Below are positions 17,573 to 24,592 of a stretch of DNA of 33,567 nt, piece by piece. Location: contig CALKJA010000213.1 of assembly GCA_937995865.1 (NCBI GenBank), positions 1-33,567 of the forward strand, given 5' to 3'. The position numbers and the translations under genes are program-made. The notes beneath the pieces were generated by a model. It made no database searches and was not told the origin of the DNA. It was given only the letters and a program-made list of their open reading frames with translations. The DNA is from an uncultured Paracoccaceae bacterium. GTDB taxonomy: Bacteria > Pseudomonadota > Alphaproteobacteria > Rhodobacterales > Rhodobacteraceae. The stretch's first letter is position 1; each line of letters starts with the position of its first letter.

Positions 17573-19617
17573 ATGGTGATGTGATCTTTGACCCGCTGCT
17601 GCCTTGGCCCGCGATCTATGTGGCCCTAGCCGTTGCTTTGGCGTTGGTGATCTTTGGTGCGTGGCGGGGGCTGGCCGGGTGGTGGCTACGTGGGTTGGCA
17701 CTAGCCGCGCTTATCGCTGCCATCGCCAATCCCGCACTGCAACGCGAAGAGCGGGACGGTTTATCCGATATCGTGATTGCGATTGTTGATGATACGTCCT
17801 CGCAGGGCCTAAGCGACCGCGCAGAACAATCCGAAACAGCACTTGCTGGATTGGCGCGCGAAGTTTCGGAACGGGGCAACACCACGCTGAGGGTGACCCG
17901 GCTCCCGGATGGGGAGGATGACACCGGCAGCGCCGTGATGGGAGCCGTTGCCGAAGCTTTGGCCGAGGCACCTCAAGCGCGCATTGCAGGCATTGTCTTG
18001 ATCTCGGACGGGCAGGCGCATGATGTTGGGGCCGCGCCTGAATTGCCCGCACCGCTGCACTTGCTGCTCACGGGGCGCGAGGGCGATTGGGACCGCCGCT
18101 TGCAAATTCGCAATGCGCCGGGCTTTGCCATTCTGGGTGAGCCTGTGACCCTAACGCTCCGCATTGATAATATGGGTGCCGCGCCGGAAGACCCTGTTGT
18201 GCCGCTAGAAGTATCCATCGATGGCGCGCCGCCCCAGCTGTTTGAGGTGGAAACCGGCGTAGATATTGAGATCCCGCTCACGCTGCCCCACGGGGGGCGC
18301 AACGTCTTACAGTTCACAACACCCGCTGAAGAGAGTGAGCTGACGGATCGCAATAATACGGCAATCGTGCAGATAAATGGCGTCCGCGATAGGCTCCGCG
18401 TCCTTTTGGTGAGCGGCGAGCCACATCCCGGCCAGCGCACATGGCGCAATTTGCTGAAATCCGATGCCTCCGTTGATCTTGTTCATTTCACCATCCTGCG
18501 CCCGCCAGAAAAGCAGGACGGGGTGCCCGTGTCAGAGCTATCGCTTATCGCGTTTCCCACCCGCGAGTTGTTTCAGGAAAAGATCGATGAATTCGATCTG
18601 ATCATCTTTGATCGCTACAAGCGGCGCGGCATCCTGCCTTCGATCTATCTTGATAACATCCGTCGCTACGTGGTGGATGGTGGGGCTGTGTTGTTCGCTG
18701 CAGGCCCTGACTTTGCGTCTGCAGACAGTCTGTATCGCTCGCCCTTGGAAAGTGTCATCCCCGCGACCCCCACGGCCCGTGTGCTCGAAGAAGGGTATGT
18801 GCCCGCCATCACAGATGTTGGGGCGAAGCACCCCGTAACAGAAGGGCTTGAAGCCTTTGCACCCGAAGGTGGCTGGGGCCGTTGGTTCCGGCTGGTCGAT
18901 CTGACGCCAAAGTCCGGCAATGTGGTGATGTCCGGCCCTGATGACCGCCCGCTTTTGGTGCTTGATCGTGTGGGCGAAGGCCGGTTGGCGCTTTTGGCAT
19001 CCGATCATGCTTGGCTGTGGGATCGTGGATATGAAGGCGGCGGGCCGCAGCTTGAGCTGCTGCGCCGTTTGGCGCATTGGATGATGAAAGAGCCGGAGCT
19101 TGAAGAAGAAGCGTTGACCGCCTCCGCCGAAGGGCAAGTCATGACCGTCACCCGCCGCACCTTGGGCCAAGACGTTGGCAGCGTTGTTGTCACGCGCCCG
19201 GACGGTAAAACCGAAGAACTTTCGCTCTCCGAAGTCAGCCCGGGACGCTGGGAGGGCACATTTGAGGGACCAACCATCGGCCTCTACCGCCTATCAGAAG
19301 GGGATCAGGATACGGTCATTGCGTTGGGTCCCGCCGCACCCCGTGAATTTGAAGAAACGCTGGCCAGTGGTGAGGTTCTTGAGCCCATCATTGCCCCATT
19401 GCGTGGCGGTATTGTGCGGCTGGAAGACGGGATGCCCGATTTGCGCTCTGTCCGCGAGGGCCGCCCCGCTGCCGGACGAGGCTGGATTGGCGTGACCCCG
19501 CGCGCGGCTTATGTCACCTCCGATGTGCGCGTTGATGCGTTGATCCCGGCTTGGGCATTTCTTTTGCTTGCAGCGGCACTTGCAATTGGCGCGTGGCTTA
19601 GAGAGGGGCGGCGCTAA
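17569..19617 (+). CDS. Membrane protein with degenerate vWA and glutamine-amidotransferase-like domains
   Basis: A 682-residue membrane protein, last gene of the MoxR operon. Two N-terminal helices (~14-32 and 38-55) and one C-terminal helix (~657-677) frame a large, probably periplasmic, region. This begins with a vWA-like strand DIVIAIVDDTSSQ (Asp74-Asp75, Ser77-Ser78) and IAGIVLISDGQAHD. A class I glutamine-amidotransferase-like segment follows (RLRVLLVSGEPHPG, FDLIIFDRYKRR, YVVDGGAVLFAAGP) without an obvious catalytic Cys. ATG 17569 overlaps the previous stop by 4 bp, which fixes the start; the upstream frame to 17383 is inside the DUF4159 gene. Related proteins are often annotated only as hypothetical. 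A probable terminator overlaps its stop codon. Confidence 0.85.
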   Translation: MNGDVIFDPLLPWPAIYVALAVALALVIFGAWRGLAGWWLRGLALAALIAAIANPALQREERDGLSDIVIAIVDDTSSQGLSDRAEQSETALAGLAREVSERGNTTLRVTRLPDGEDDTGSAVMGAVAEALAEAPQARIAGIVLISDGQAHDVGAAPELPAPLHLLLTGREGDWDRRLQIRNAPGFAILGEPVTLTLRIDNMGAAPEDPVVPLEVSIDGAPPQLFEVETGVDIEIPLTLPHGGRNVLQFTTPAEESELTDRNNTAIVQINGVRDRLRVLLVSGEPHPGQRTWRNLLKSDASVDLVHFTILRPPEKQDGVPVSELSLIAFPTRELFQEKIDEFDLIIFDRYKRRGILPSIYLDNIRRYVVDGGAVLFAAGPDFASADSLYRSPLESVIPATPTARVLEEGYVPAITDVGAKHPVTEGLEAFAPEGGWGRWFRLVDLTPKSGNVVMSGPDDRPLLVLDRVGEGRLALLASDHAWLWDRGYEGGGPQLELLRRLAHWMMKEPELEEEALTASAEGQVMTVTRRTLGQDVGSVVVTRPDGKTEELSLSEVSPGRWEGTFEGPTIGLYRLSEGDQDTVIALGPAAPREFEETLASGEVLEPIIAPLRGGIVRLEDGMPDLRSVREGRPAAGRGWIGVTPRAAYVTSDVRVDALIPAWAFLLLAAALAIGAWLREGRR

Positions 19618-19645
19618 CGCTCAGTTCGTTCTCAGCGCCTTTTTT
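19610..19645 (+). terminator. Probable rho-independent terminator of the MoxR operon
   Basis: GGCGCT (19610-19615) pairs with AGCGCC (19634-19639), with possible extra pairing of ACG and CGT inside, followed immediately by six T (19640-19645). The hairpin overlaps the stop codon of the preceding gene. The internal loops make the stem imperfect. Confidence 0.55.
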
Positions 19646-19695
19646 GGTCCGCTTGGATTCAGGTGACTTGATCAAGTCTCTTGTTACCCGATCCG

Positions 19696-20067
19696 CTACT
19701 CTCCGATGCGGCTGGGCAACGTCTTTACATACGCCGCCTCGCCGTATCCCCCGAGGCTTTCGCTTACGAAAATCTCAACCGTTTCAGTGCCTTCCGGGAT
19801 CTCTACATTTCCCAGAGACCGCGTGAACGGTTGCTCGTCTACATGCGGATGAAACAAGGTTCGTGTACCAAACACGGTGCCGTCTTCCGCGCGGATCTCC
19901 CACCCGTTGGCATAATCATCCCACCCAGTATCGCCATGCTCAACCGTAACCACAAAACGCCACCCCGCATCGGTGCGCGACGCCATGACATCAAGAATTT
20001 GCGCCGGATCGGCTATGGCCGGAGAAGCTAAAATGGCATACGCGGCAATTGGGAGGGCGTGTTTCAT
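19696..20067 (-). CDS. Small exported protein of unknown function
   Basis: A 123-residue protein with a signal peptide (MKHALPIAAYAILASPAIA, cleavage probably after residue 19) and a mature part of about 104 residues rich in beta-strand character (GWRFVVTVEHGDTGWDDYANGWEI, ETVEIFVSESLGGYG). I do not recognise a named family, but the pattern suggests a small periplasmic beta-sandwich. I prefer ATG 20067; another ATG at 20076 adds three residues. It is divergent from the serine protease gene, with about 110 bp between them for both promoters, and convergent with the MoxR operon. No cysteine or obvious catalytic residue stands out. Confidence 0.72.
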   Translation of the reverse strand: MKHALPIAAYAILASPAIADPAQILDVMASRTDAGWRFVVTVEHGDTGWDDYANGWEIRAEDGTVFGTRTLFHPHVDEQPFTRSLGNVEIPEGTETVEIFVSESLGGYGEAAYVKTLPSRIGE

Positions 20068-20181
20068 CAGCAACACATAACACGGGCCGTAGATCTGTCA
20101 CCCCCTGCCGCATTTCTGCCCAAGCTCTCCGATATGACGCGGCGACCCGGTTATTCGCGCCGGCCCAAACGGAGACACTGC

Positions 20182-20994
20182 ATGCGCGCCTTGATCCTGA
20201 CCTTCCTTTGTCTGCTTTTCATGGCTGCTCCTGCGGCTGCCGATGATACCTCTCTTAGTGCCCTGCACACTGGAGATGACGCACGCCATTGGGAGGCCGT
20301 GGGCCGTTTGGAAATCGCCGACACTGGCTTTTGTACCGGCGCGCTGATCTCCGAAACTTTGGTGCTCACGGCGGCGCATTGCCTGTATTCAAAGCGCACT
20401 GGTGCACGCGTGGACCCCACAACAATCGAATTCCGCGCGGGCTGGCGCAACGGCCGGGCCGAGGCATACCGCGCAGTGCGCCGCGCCGTCGTGCATCCAG
20501 ACTATGTGTTTGATCAGACGCAAGTCGCCGAACGGGTGCGCAATGATGTGGCTCTGATTGAGCTGGCCCATCCCATTCGAAACGGGCGCATTGCCCCCTT
20601 TCAGATTGCAGAACGCCCGGCCAAAAATGCGCGGGTTGGTGTGGTCAGCTATGCGAAGGGTCGCGAAGACGCTCCCAGCCTCCAAGAGGTGTGCAGCGTC
20701 ATGGCCCGTCAGCTTGGCATGTTGATCCTGAGCTGTGATGTGGATTTCGGAAGCTCAGGAGCGCCGGTTTTTACCTTTGACGGTGGTGTGCCGCGCATCG
20801 CGTCCGTGATCTCGGCCAAGGCCGAGGTCGAGGGCCGCAATGTTTCTCTTGGAACAAGTCTGACGGTGCAGCTTGCGGATCTTCAGGCTCAGCTTGCGTC
20901 CGGTGGTGGCGTGTTTCAAAGCTCGGCACCAAAAATCCGGCGGCTGGGCGAAAGCGGCGGGGCTGCGGGAAGCGCAAAATTCATCAAGCCGTGA
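20182..20994 (+). CDS. Secreted trypsin-like serine protease (S1 family)
   Basis: A 270-residue secreted protease. A signal peptide (1-20, ending PAAA) precedes a chymotrypsin-fold domain with the full triad: His66 in LTAAHC, Asp122 in RNDVALIEL and Ser192 in FGSSGAPVF. The GSSGAP form instead of GDSGGP is typical of bacterial V8/glutamyl-endopeptidase-like members. Cys51/Cys67 and Cys171/Cys185 are placed to form disulfides. The last ~35 residues (after LQAQLASGG) are low complexity. I chose ATG 20182 because it starts the signal peptide and has GGAG upstream; the frame back to 20059 runs into the divergent gene. The substrate is unknown; a periplasmic or extracellular role is inferred. Confidence 0.9.
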   Translation: MRALILTFLCLLFMAAPAAADDTSLSALHTGDDARHWEAVGRLEIADTGFCTGALISETLVLTAAHCLYSKRTGARVDPTTIEFRAGWRNGRAEAYRAVRRAVVHPDYVFDQTQVAERVRNDVALIELAHPIRNGRIAPFQIAERPAKNARVGVVSYAKGREDAPSLQEVCSVMARQLGMLILSCDVDFGSSGAPVFTFDGGVPRIASVISAKAEVEGRNVSLGTSLTVQLADLQAQLASGGGVFQSSAPKIRRLGESGGAAGSAKFIKP

Positions 20995-21055
20995 GGCGCA
21001 AGGCGAATGGCGTAGTGCCTACGCGCCAGTCTGATCTAAGCCAATCGCCCACCCC

Positions 21056-21089
21056 CTTGAATGCCTCAAAACCCCTTCCTACCTAAGAT
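21056..21089 (+). promoter_or_regulatory. Candidate heat-shock (RpoH) promoter for hsp20
   Basis: CTTGAA at 21056-21061, preceded by a run of C, and a -10-like ctacctaag starting at 21079 after a 17-bp spacer, resemble the alphaproteobacterial sigma-32 promoter pattern. It lies about 90 bp upstream of the Hsp20 start, which makes biological sense. The -10 match is imperfect. Confidence 0.5.
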
Positions 21090-21121
21090 CTACCGGGAGC
21101 CAAAACGGGCCCGGCAATTCC

Positions 21122-21148
21122 GCCCTGACGCCCCATTTGGGTCAGGGC
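21122..21148 (+). promoter_or_regulatory. Hairpin in the hsp20 5' untranslated region
   Basis: GCCCTGAC (21122-21129) pairs perfectly with GTCAGGGC (21141-21148), with additional C/G pairing possible inside the loop. It falls between the candidate promoter and the Shine-Dalgarno (ggaagga, 21166-21172). Small heat-shock genes of alphaproteobacteria often carry ROSE-type RNA thermometers; whether this is one is unproven, because the ribosome-binding site itself is not inside this stem. Confidence 0.4.
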
Positions 21149-21178
21149 TCGCACACATCGCTTTTGGAAGGATGACCT

Positions 21179-21640
21179 ATGCGTAACCTTGATTTTGCTC
21201 CCCTTTACCGGGCCACTGTCGGCTTTGACCAACTCGCCGATATGATGGACCGCGTCCTCACAAATGACGCAGGCGGCCAAAGCTACCCGCCCTATAACAT
21301 CGAAAAAACCGCAGATGATGCCTACCGCATCTCCATCGCAGCCGCTGGATTCAGCTCGGACGAACTTGAGATTGAAGTGAAGGATCGCGCCCTACACGTC
21401 TCTGCCCGCAAAGGTGACGAAGACGCAGAGCGTAAATTCCTGCATCGCGGCATCGCCACCCGCGCCTTCTCGCGCCGCTTTCACCTCGCAGACCATGTCA
21501 AAGTCACAGGTGCTGCGCATGAAAATGGCATGCTGCATATCGACCTGACACGCGAAGTGCCCGAAGCCCTCAAGCCACGTAAAATTGAGATCGGCAATGG
21601 CAGTGCCAAAGCCATCGAAGCCGAAACAGTCGACGTCTAG
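21179..21640 (+). CDS. Small heat-shock protein, Hsp20 family
   Basis: A 153-residue Hsp20/alpha-crystallin chaperone of the IbpA type, which binds unfolding proteins as an ATP-independent holdase. The N-terminus (LYRATVGFDQLADMMDRVL), the start of the crystallin domain (YPPYNIEKTADDAYRISIAAAGF), the AFSRRFHLADHVKV stretch and the C-terminal anchoring IEI (in LKPRKIEIG) are characteristic. A good Shine-Dalgarno, ggaagga, precedes the ATG. A candidate heat-shock promoter and a 5' hairpin lie upstream, and a strong rho-independent terminator follows directly, so it is a monocistronic unit. The name ibpA would be reasonable but is not certain among paralogues. Confidence 0.94.
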   Translation: MRNLDFAPLYRATVGFDQLADMMDRVLTNDAGGQSYPPYNIEKTADDAYRISIAAAGFSSDELEIEVKDRALHVSARKGDEDAERKFLHRGIATRAFSRRFHLADHVKVTGAAHENGMLHIDLTREVPEALKPRKIEIGNGSAKAIEAETVDV

Positions 21641-21653
21641 AACAAAACAACAA

Positions 21654-21688
21654 AAGGGCGCCCCGATCGGGCGCCCTTGTCATTTTTT
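21654..21688 (+). terminator. Rho-independent terminator of hsp20
   Basis: The stem AAGGGCGCCC (21654-21663) pairs perfectly with GGGCGCCCTT (21669-21678), with loop CGATC. It is followed by gtca and six T (21683-21688). It lies 14 bp after the hsp20 stop codon. Confidence 0.88.
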
Positions 21689-21729
21689 CAGGGCCAGTCT
21701 CTTTACCATTCCGCCTGTCTTTGTGGATC

Positions 21730-21790
21730 AATTATCCCGGAGAGCCCGAGAGGCAGCGCCTCTCGGAGCCGCCGCAAGGCGGCTTTACCC
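21730..21790. repeat. GC-rich intergenic palindromic element, copy C (short form)
   Basis: Lies between the convergent hsp20 and gabD genes. It has the exact 19-bp core at 21747-21765, preceded by ttatcccggagagcc, which is similar to the same flank in copies A and B, and followed by gccgccgcaaggcggc (a small palindrome, as in copy A). The outer GGGCCC arms of the other copies are missing. Confidence 0.72.
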
Positions 21791-21831
21791 CGCCCGCAGC
21801 ATGCGGCGTCGCAAGACGCAATCAGCGCGCC

Positions 21832-23301
21832 TTATACGCTCATGCAAAGGTATTTCATTTCCAAGAACTCCTCGATCCCGTGATGAGACCCTTCGCGGCC
21901 AAGCCCCGATTGCTTTACACCCCCAAAAGGCGCGACCTCGGTTGAGATGATGCCGGTGTTGATCCCAACGATCCCATATTCCAGTGCTTCCGCGACCTTG
22001 TAGACCCGGCTCAGATCTTTGGCATAAAAATAGGCGGCCAGACCAAAGATCGTGTCATTGGCCAAATCGATCACGTCTTGCTCGCTCTCAAATCGGAACA
22101 AGGGGGCCATTGGGCCAAAGGTTTCTTCCTGACTGACCTTCATGTCCTGTGTCACACCGGTCAGAATCGTGGGCTGAAAAAACTGCGCGCCCATGTCGTG
22201 CCCGGTACCACCAAGAATGACCTGCGCGCCTTTTCCTGTGGCATCTGCGATATGATCTTTGACCTTGTTCACAGCAGCTTGAGAGATCAGAGGCCCGAAA
22301 TCCACGCCGTCAAACCCGTCCCCCACAGACATATTCTGAACGGCCGCCGCGAACTTTTCCGCAAAAGCGTCATAGACGCCCGATTGCACATAGATACGGT
22401 TGGCGCAGACGCAGGTTTGCCCGTTGTTGCGGAATTTACAGGCGATGGCTCCAATCACCGCTTCGTCCAAATCGGCATCGTCAAACACGATGAAGGGCGC
22501 ATTTCCACCCAGCTCCATTGAGCATTTCATCACCTGATCAGCGGCCTGCTTCAACAAGATCCGCCCCACAGCAGTTGAGCCGGTAAAGGTCAGTTTGCGC
22601 ACCTTTGGGTGCTCGCAGAATTCCTTGCCTGTGGCAGACGCGTCTGAGGACGGAACGATTTGCAGAACACCCGCTGGAATCCCAGCACGCTCGGCCAAGA
22701 CACCAAGCGCCAATGCTGAAAGAGGGGTTAGCTCGGCAGGGCGCGCCACAAAAGCGCAGCCCGCAGCAAGAGCAGGCCCAGCCTTGCGTGTGATCATCGC
22801 ATTTGGGAAGTTCCAAGGTGTGATCGATGCCACCACGCCAATGGGTTGCTTAATCACCGTAATCCGTTTGTCCGGGGCATGGCCGGGGATCGTTTCGCCG
22901 TAGATGCGTTTGGCTTCTTCCGCAAAGAACTCGATGAAAGACGCGCCATAAGCGATCTCACCTTTGGCTTCGGCGATTGGTTTGCCCATCTCTGCCGTCA
23001 GGATCACGGCCAGATCGTCTTGTGCGGCCATAATCAGCTCGTACCACTTGCGCAGGATATTGGCGCGCTCTTTGGCCGTGCGTGCAGCCCACGCCTTTTG
23101 TGCAACCGCAGCTCCGTCGATCGCGCGGGCCACATCCGCCCGAGAAAGATCCGCGACCGAAGCGATCACATCGCCGCGTGCCGGGTTCACAACATCAAAG
23201 CGCCCGCTCCCGTCTTCCCATGCACCATTCACATAGGCACGCGTAGCAAGCAGCGCCGGATCGTTCAGCATCTCGGCAAGGTTTGTGGGTTGGTCGAGCA
23301 T
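21832..23301 (-). CDS. gabD: NAD(P)-dependent succinate-semialdehyde dehydrogenase
   Basis: A 489-residue aldehyde dehydrogenase closest in pattern to GabD, which oxidises succinate semialdehyde to succinate. Visible are the N-terminal YVNGAWEDG, the TPWNFPNAM nucleotide segment, the general base Glu263 (SMELGGNAPF), the nucleophile Cys297 (NNGQTCVCANR) and the C-terminal EVAPFGGVKQSGLGREGS. In the KPAExTP coenzyme motif the Lys is Arg (ARPAELTP). I chose ATG 23301, because AAAGGA lies 8 bp upstream; ATG 23310 overlaps that site. It is the last gene of the SDR-unknown-P1 hydrolase-gabD operon, 21 bp after the hydrolase. The context suggests it handles a semialdehyde made by that pathway, so its true substrate may be a longer homologue. 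Confidence 0.9.
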   Translation of the reverse strand: MLDQPTNLAEMLNDPALLATRAYVNGAWEDGSGRFDVVNPARGDVIASVADLSRADVARAIDGAAVAQKAWAARTAKERANILRKWYELIMAAQDDLAVILTAEMGKPIAEAKGEIAYGASFIEFFAEEAKRIYGETIPGHAPDKRITVIKQPIGVVASITPWNFPNAMITRKAGPALAAGCAFVARPAELTPLSALALGVLAERAGIPAGVLQIVPSSDASATGKEFCEHPKVRKLTFTGSTAVGRILLKQAADQVMKCSMELGGNAPFIVFDDADLDEAVIGAIACKFRNNGQTCVCANRIYVQSGVYDAFAEKFAAAVQNMSVGDGFDGVDFGPLISQAAVNKVKDHIADATGKGAQVILGGTGHDMGAQFFQPTILTGVTQDMKVSQEETFGPMAPLFRFESEQDVIDLANDTIFGLAAYFYAKDLSRVYKVAEALEYGIVGINTGIISTEVAPFGGVKQSGLGREGSHHGIEEFLEMKYLCMSV

Positions 23302-23322
23302 GAAAAGCATCCTTTACTGAGT

Positions 23323-24279
23323 TTATCCGAATTGGGCGTGCCAGCTGCCGGGGCCCTGCGCTTCGAATACCCCTCGCGCAATCGCGCGGGCAAGGCAAGT
23401 CGCGGCCGTGTGGCCCAGCGTGATTGGGTCAGCGACGGGATCGGCAAGGGGCCGAGCGCCGGTTGAAACGGCAAAGATTAGATCACCATCAAATAACGTA
23501 TGCGAAGGCACAAGCGCGCGCGCCATTCCATCATGGGCCGCAATCGCCATACGTGTGCAGCCAGATTGGTCAAGGGCGGCATCTGTTGCCACGATGGCAA
23601 GCGTCGTGTTGTGCTGGCTTAATTTCGTTGGTGGATCCTGCGGCACGGTTTGCGGCGCGCCGCGCCCACCGAACTCAGCCCTGCATTCAAAGGGTGCTGC
23701 ATAAAATTGCCCGGTCTTTGGATGATGGGCAGCTCCGATTGCATTTACTGCCACCAACGCACCCACAGTATGCCCCCGTCGTGTGACACAAGATGCCGTG
23801 CCAAGCCCGCCCAAAACGCCTGCCGTTGTAGCCCCAAACCCGGCGCCAGCGCGCCCAATGTCAAAGCGCGCGCCTGCCGCGCCATAGGCCGCGCGGCCAA
23901 GCTCAAGATAGGGGTTGGTGGACCACTGCTTTTGGCCACTATTCCCCAAATCAAACAGGATTGCAGCGGGCACAATCGGCACGCGCGCTGGGCCAGCCGC
24001 AAAGCCGCGCCCGTCTGCGCGCAACCCCGCCATAACGCCGTCTGCGGCCGCGAGCCCAAAAGCGGACCCGCCCGCTAGCACCAACGCATCGACCTGCTGA
24101 ACAAGCCGGTCCGGGGAAAGAAGCTCCGTTTCGCGCGTCCCCGGTGCACCGCCCATGATGTGTACACCAGCCGTAAAGGGCGCGGCGGAAGTGAGCACTG
24201 TTACGCCAGACTCAAGTGCTGAGTCCTGTGCATTACCTACCTGCAAGCCTGCAATATCTGTAATCGAATTGGTGGTCAT
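23323..24279 (-). CDS. P1 family peptidase/amidase (DmpA/NylC-like Ntn hydrolase)
   Basis: A 318-residue member of the P1/S58 (DmpA-NylC) family of self-processing N-terminal-nucleophile hydrolases, which cleave beta-peptides, D-aminopeptides or nylon oligomers. Family features are SITDIAGLQVGNAQD at the start, VLAGGSAFGLAAADGVM, the central LGTASCVTRRGHTVGALVAVNAIG, and the expected autocleavage site Asn224-Thr225 (QHNTTLAIVATDA), giving a Thr nucleophile as in NylC. I chose ATG 24279, because upstream in-frame sequence to 24420 is inside the preceding gene and not conserved. It lies 7 bp after the 101-aa gene and 21 bp before gabD, so it is in the same operon. No signal peptide is seen, so it should be cytosolic. 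Confidence 0.9.
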   Translation of the reverse strand: MTTNSITDIAGLQVGNAQDSALESGVTVLTSAAPFTAGVHIMGGAPGTRETELLSPDRLVQQVDALVLAGGSAFGLAAADGVMAGLRADGRGFAAGPARVPIVPAAILFDLGNSGQKQWSTNPYLELGRAAYGAAGARFDIGRAGAGFGATTAGVLGGLGTASCVTRRGHTVGALVAVNAIGAAHHPKTGQFYAAPFECRAEFGGRGAPQTVPQDPPTKLSQHNTTLAIVATDAALDQSGCTRMAIAAHDGMARALVPSHTLFDGDLIFAVSTGARPLADPVADPITLGHTAATCLARAIARGVFEAQGPGSWHAQFG

Positions 24280-24286
24280 CCTGGCC

Positions 24287-24592
24287 TCACGGTACAATGA
24301 TCGCGCCGGGAAAGTGGCTGAGTGAGCGCAGCAGTTTGGTATCTCCCACAGTGTCCCCCGCTTCTGGGAAAACCAGCACAACGGTGGTGTCCAGCCCAAG
24401 TCTATCAATGATGTGATCAACGCTTTGAGGCACGAAATAGTGCAATAATCGGCGCGTTGGATCTTGCTTGCAGATCACTTCAACCGCTTCCATATTCAGC
24501 TGTGGTGCTGCATCCAATAAATGCGCAAAGACAAGTGGCTGGCTCTCAAATGTGCCACTCAAAACCTCAACCCGCACGTCGCGTTTGGCCAT
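24287..24592 (-). CDS. Uncharacterised 101-residue operon protein
   Basis: A 101-residue protein I do not recognise. It begins MAKRDVRVEVLSGTFESQPL and alternates strands and helices, ending FPGAIIVP. It has one cysteine, in VICKQDP, and no signal peptide or membrane segment. The start is fixed by context: ATG 24592 overlaps the TGA of the SDR gene by one base (TGATG). Its stop lies 7 bp before the P1 hydrolase. The coupling to both neighbours indicates a real gene serving the same pathway, perhaps a small accessory or substrate-binding protein, but no function can be given. Confidence 0.75.
   Translation of the reverse strand: MAKRDVRVEVLSGTFESQPLVFAHLLDAAPQLNMEAVEVICKQDPTRRLLHYFVPQSVDHIIDRLGLDTTVVLVFPEAGDTVGDTKLLRSLSHFPGAIIVP

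Noticed and set aside
2031-21790. The three repeat copies considered as a CRISPR remnant or insertion-sequence ends
   Set aside because: They are single dispersed copies 9-10 kb apart, without spacers, cas genes, transposase or target duplications.
21585-21950. A 121-codon frame running through the hsp20 terminator into gabD
   Set aside because: It crosses a strong rho-independent terminator and the repeat, and overlaps gabD antisense.
22846-23466. A 206-codon plus-strand frame antisense to gabD and the P1 hydrolase
   Set aside because: It covers two well-supported genes on the other strand and its translation has no family features.
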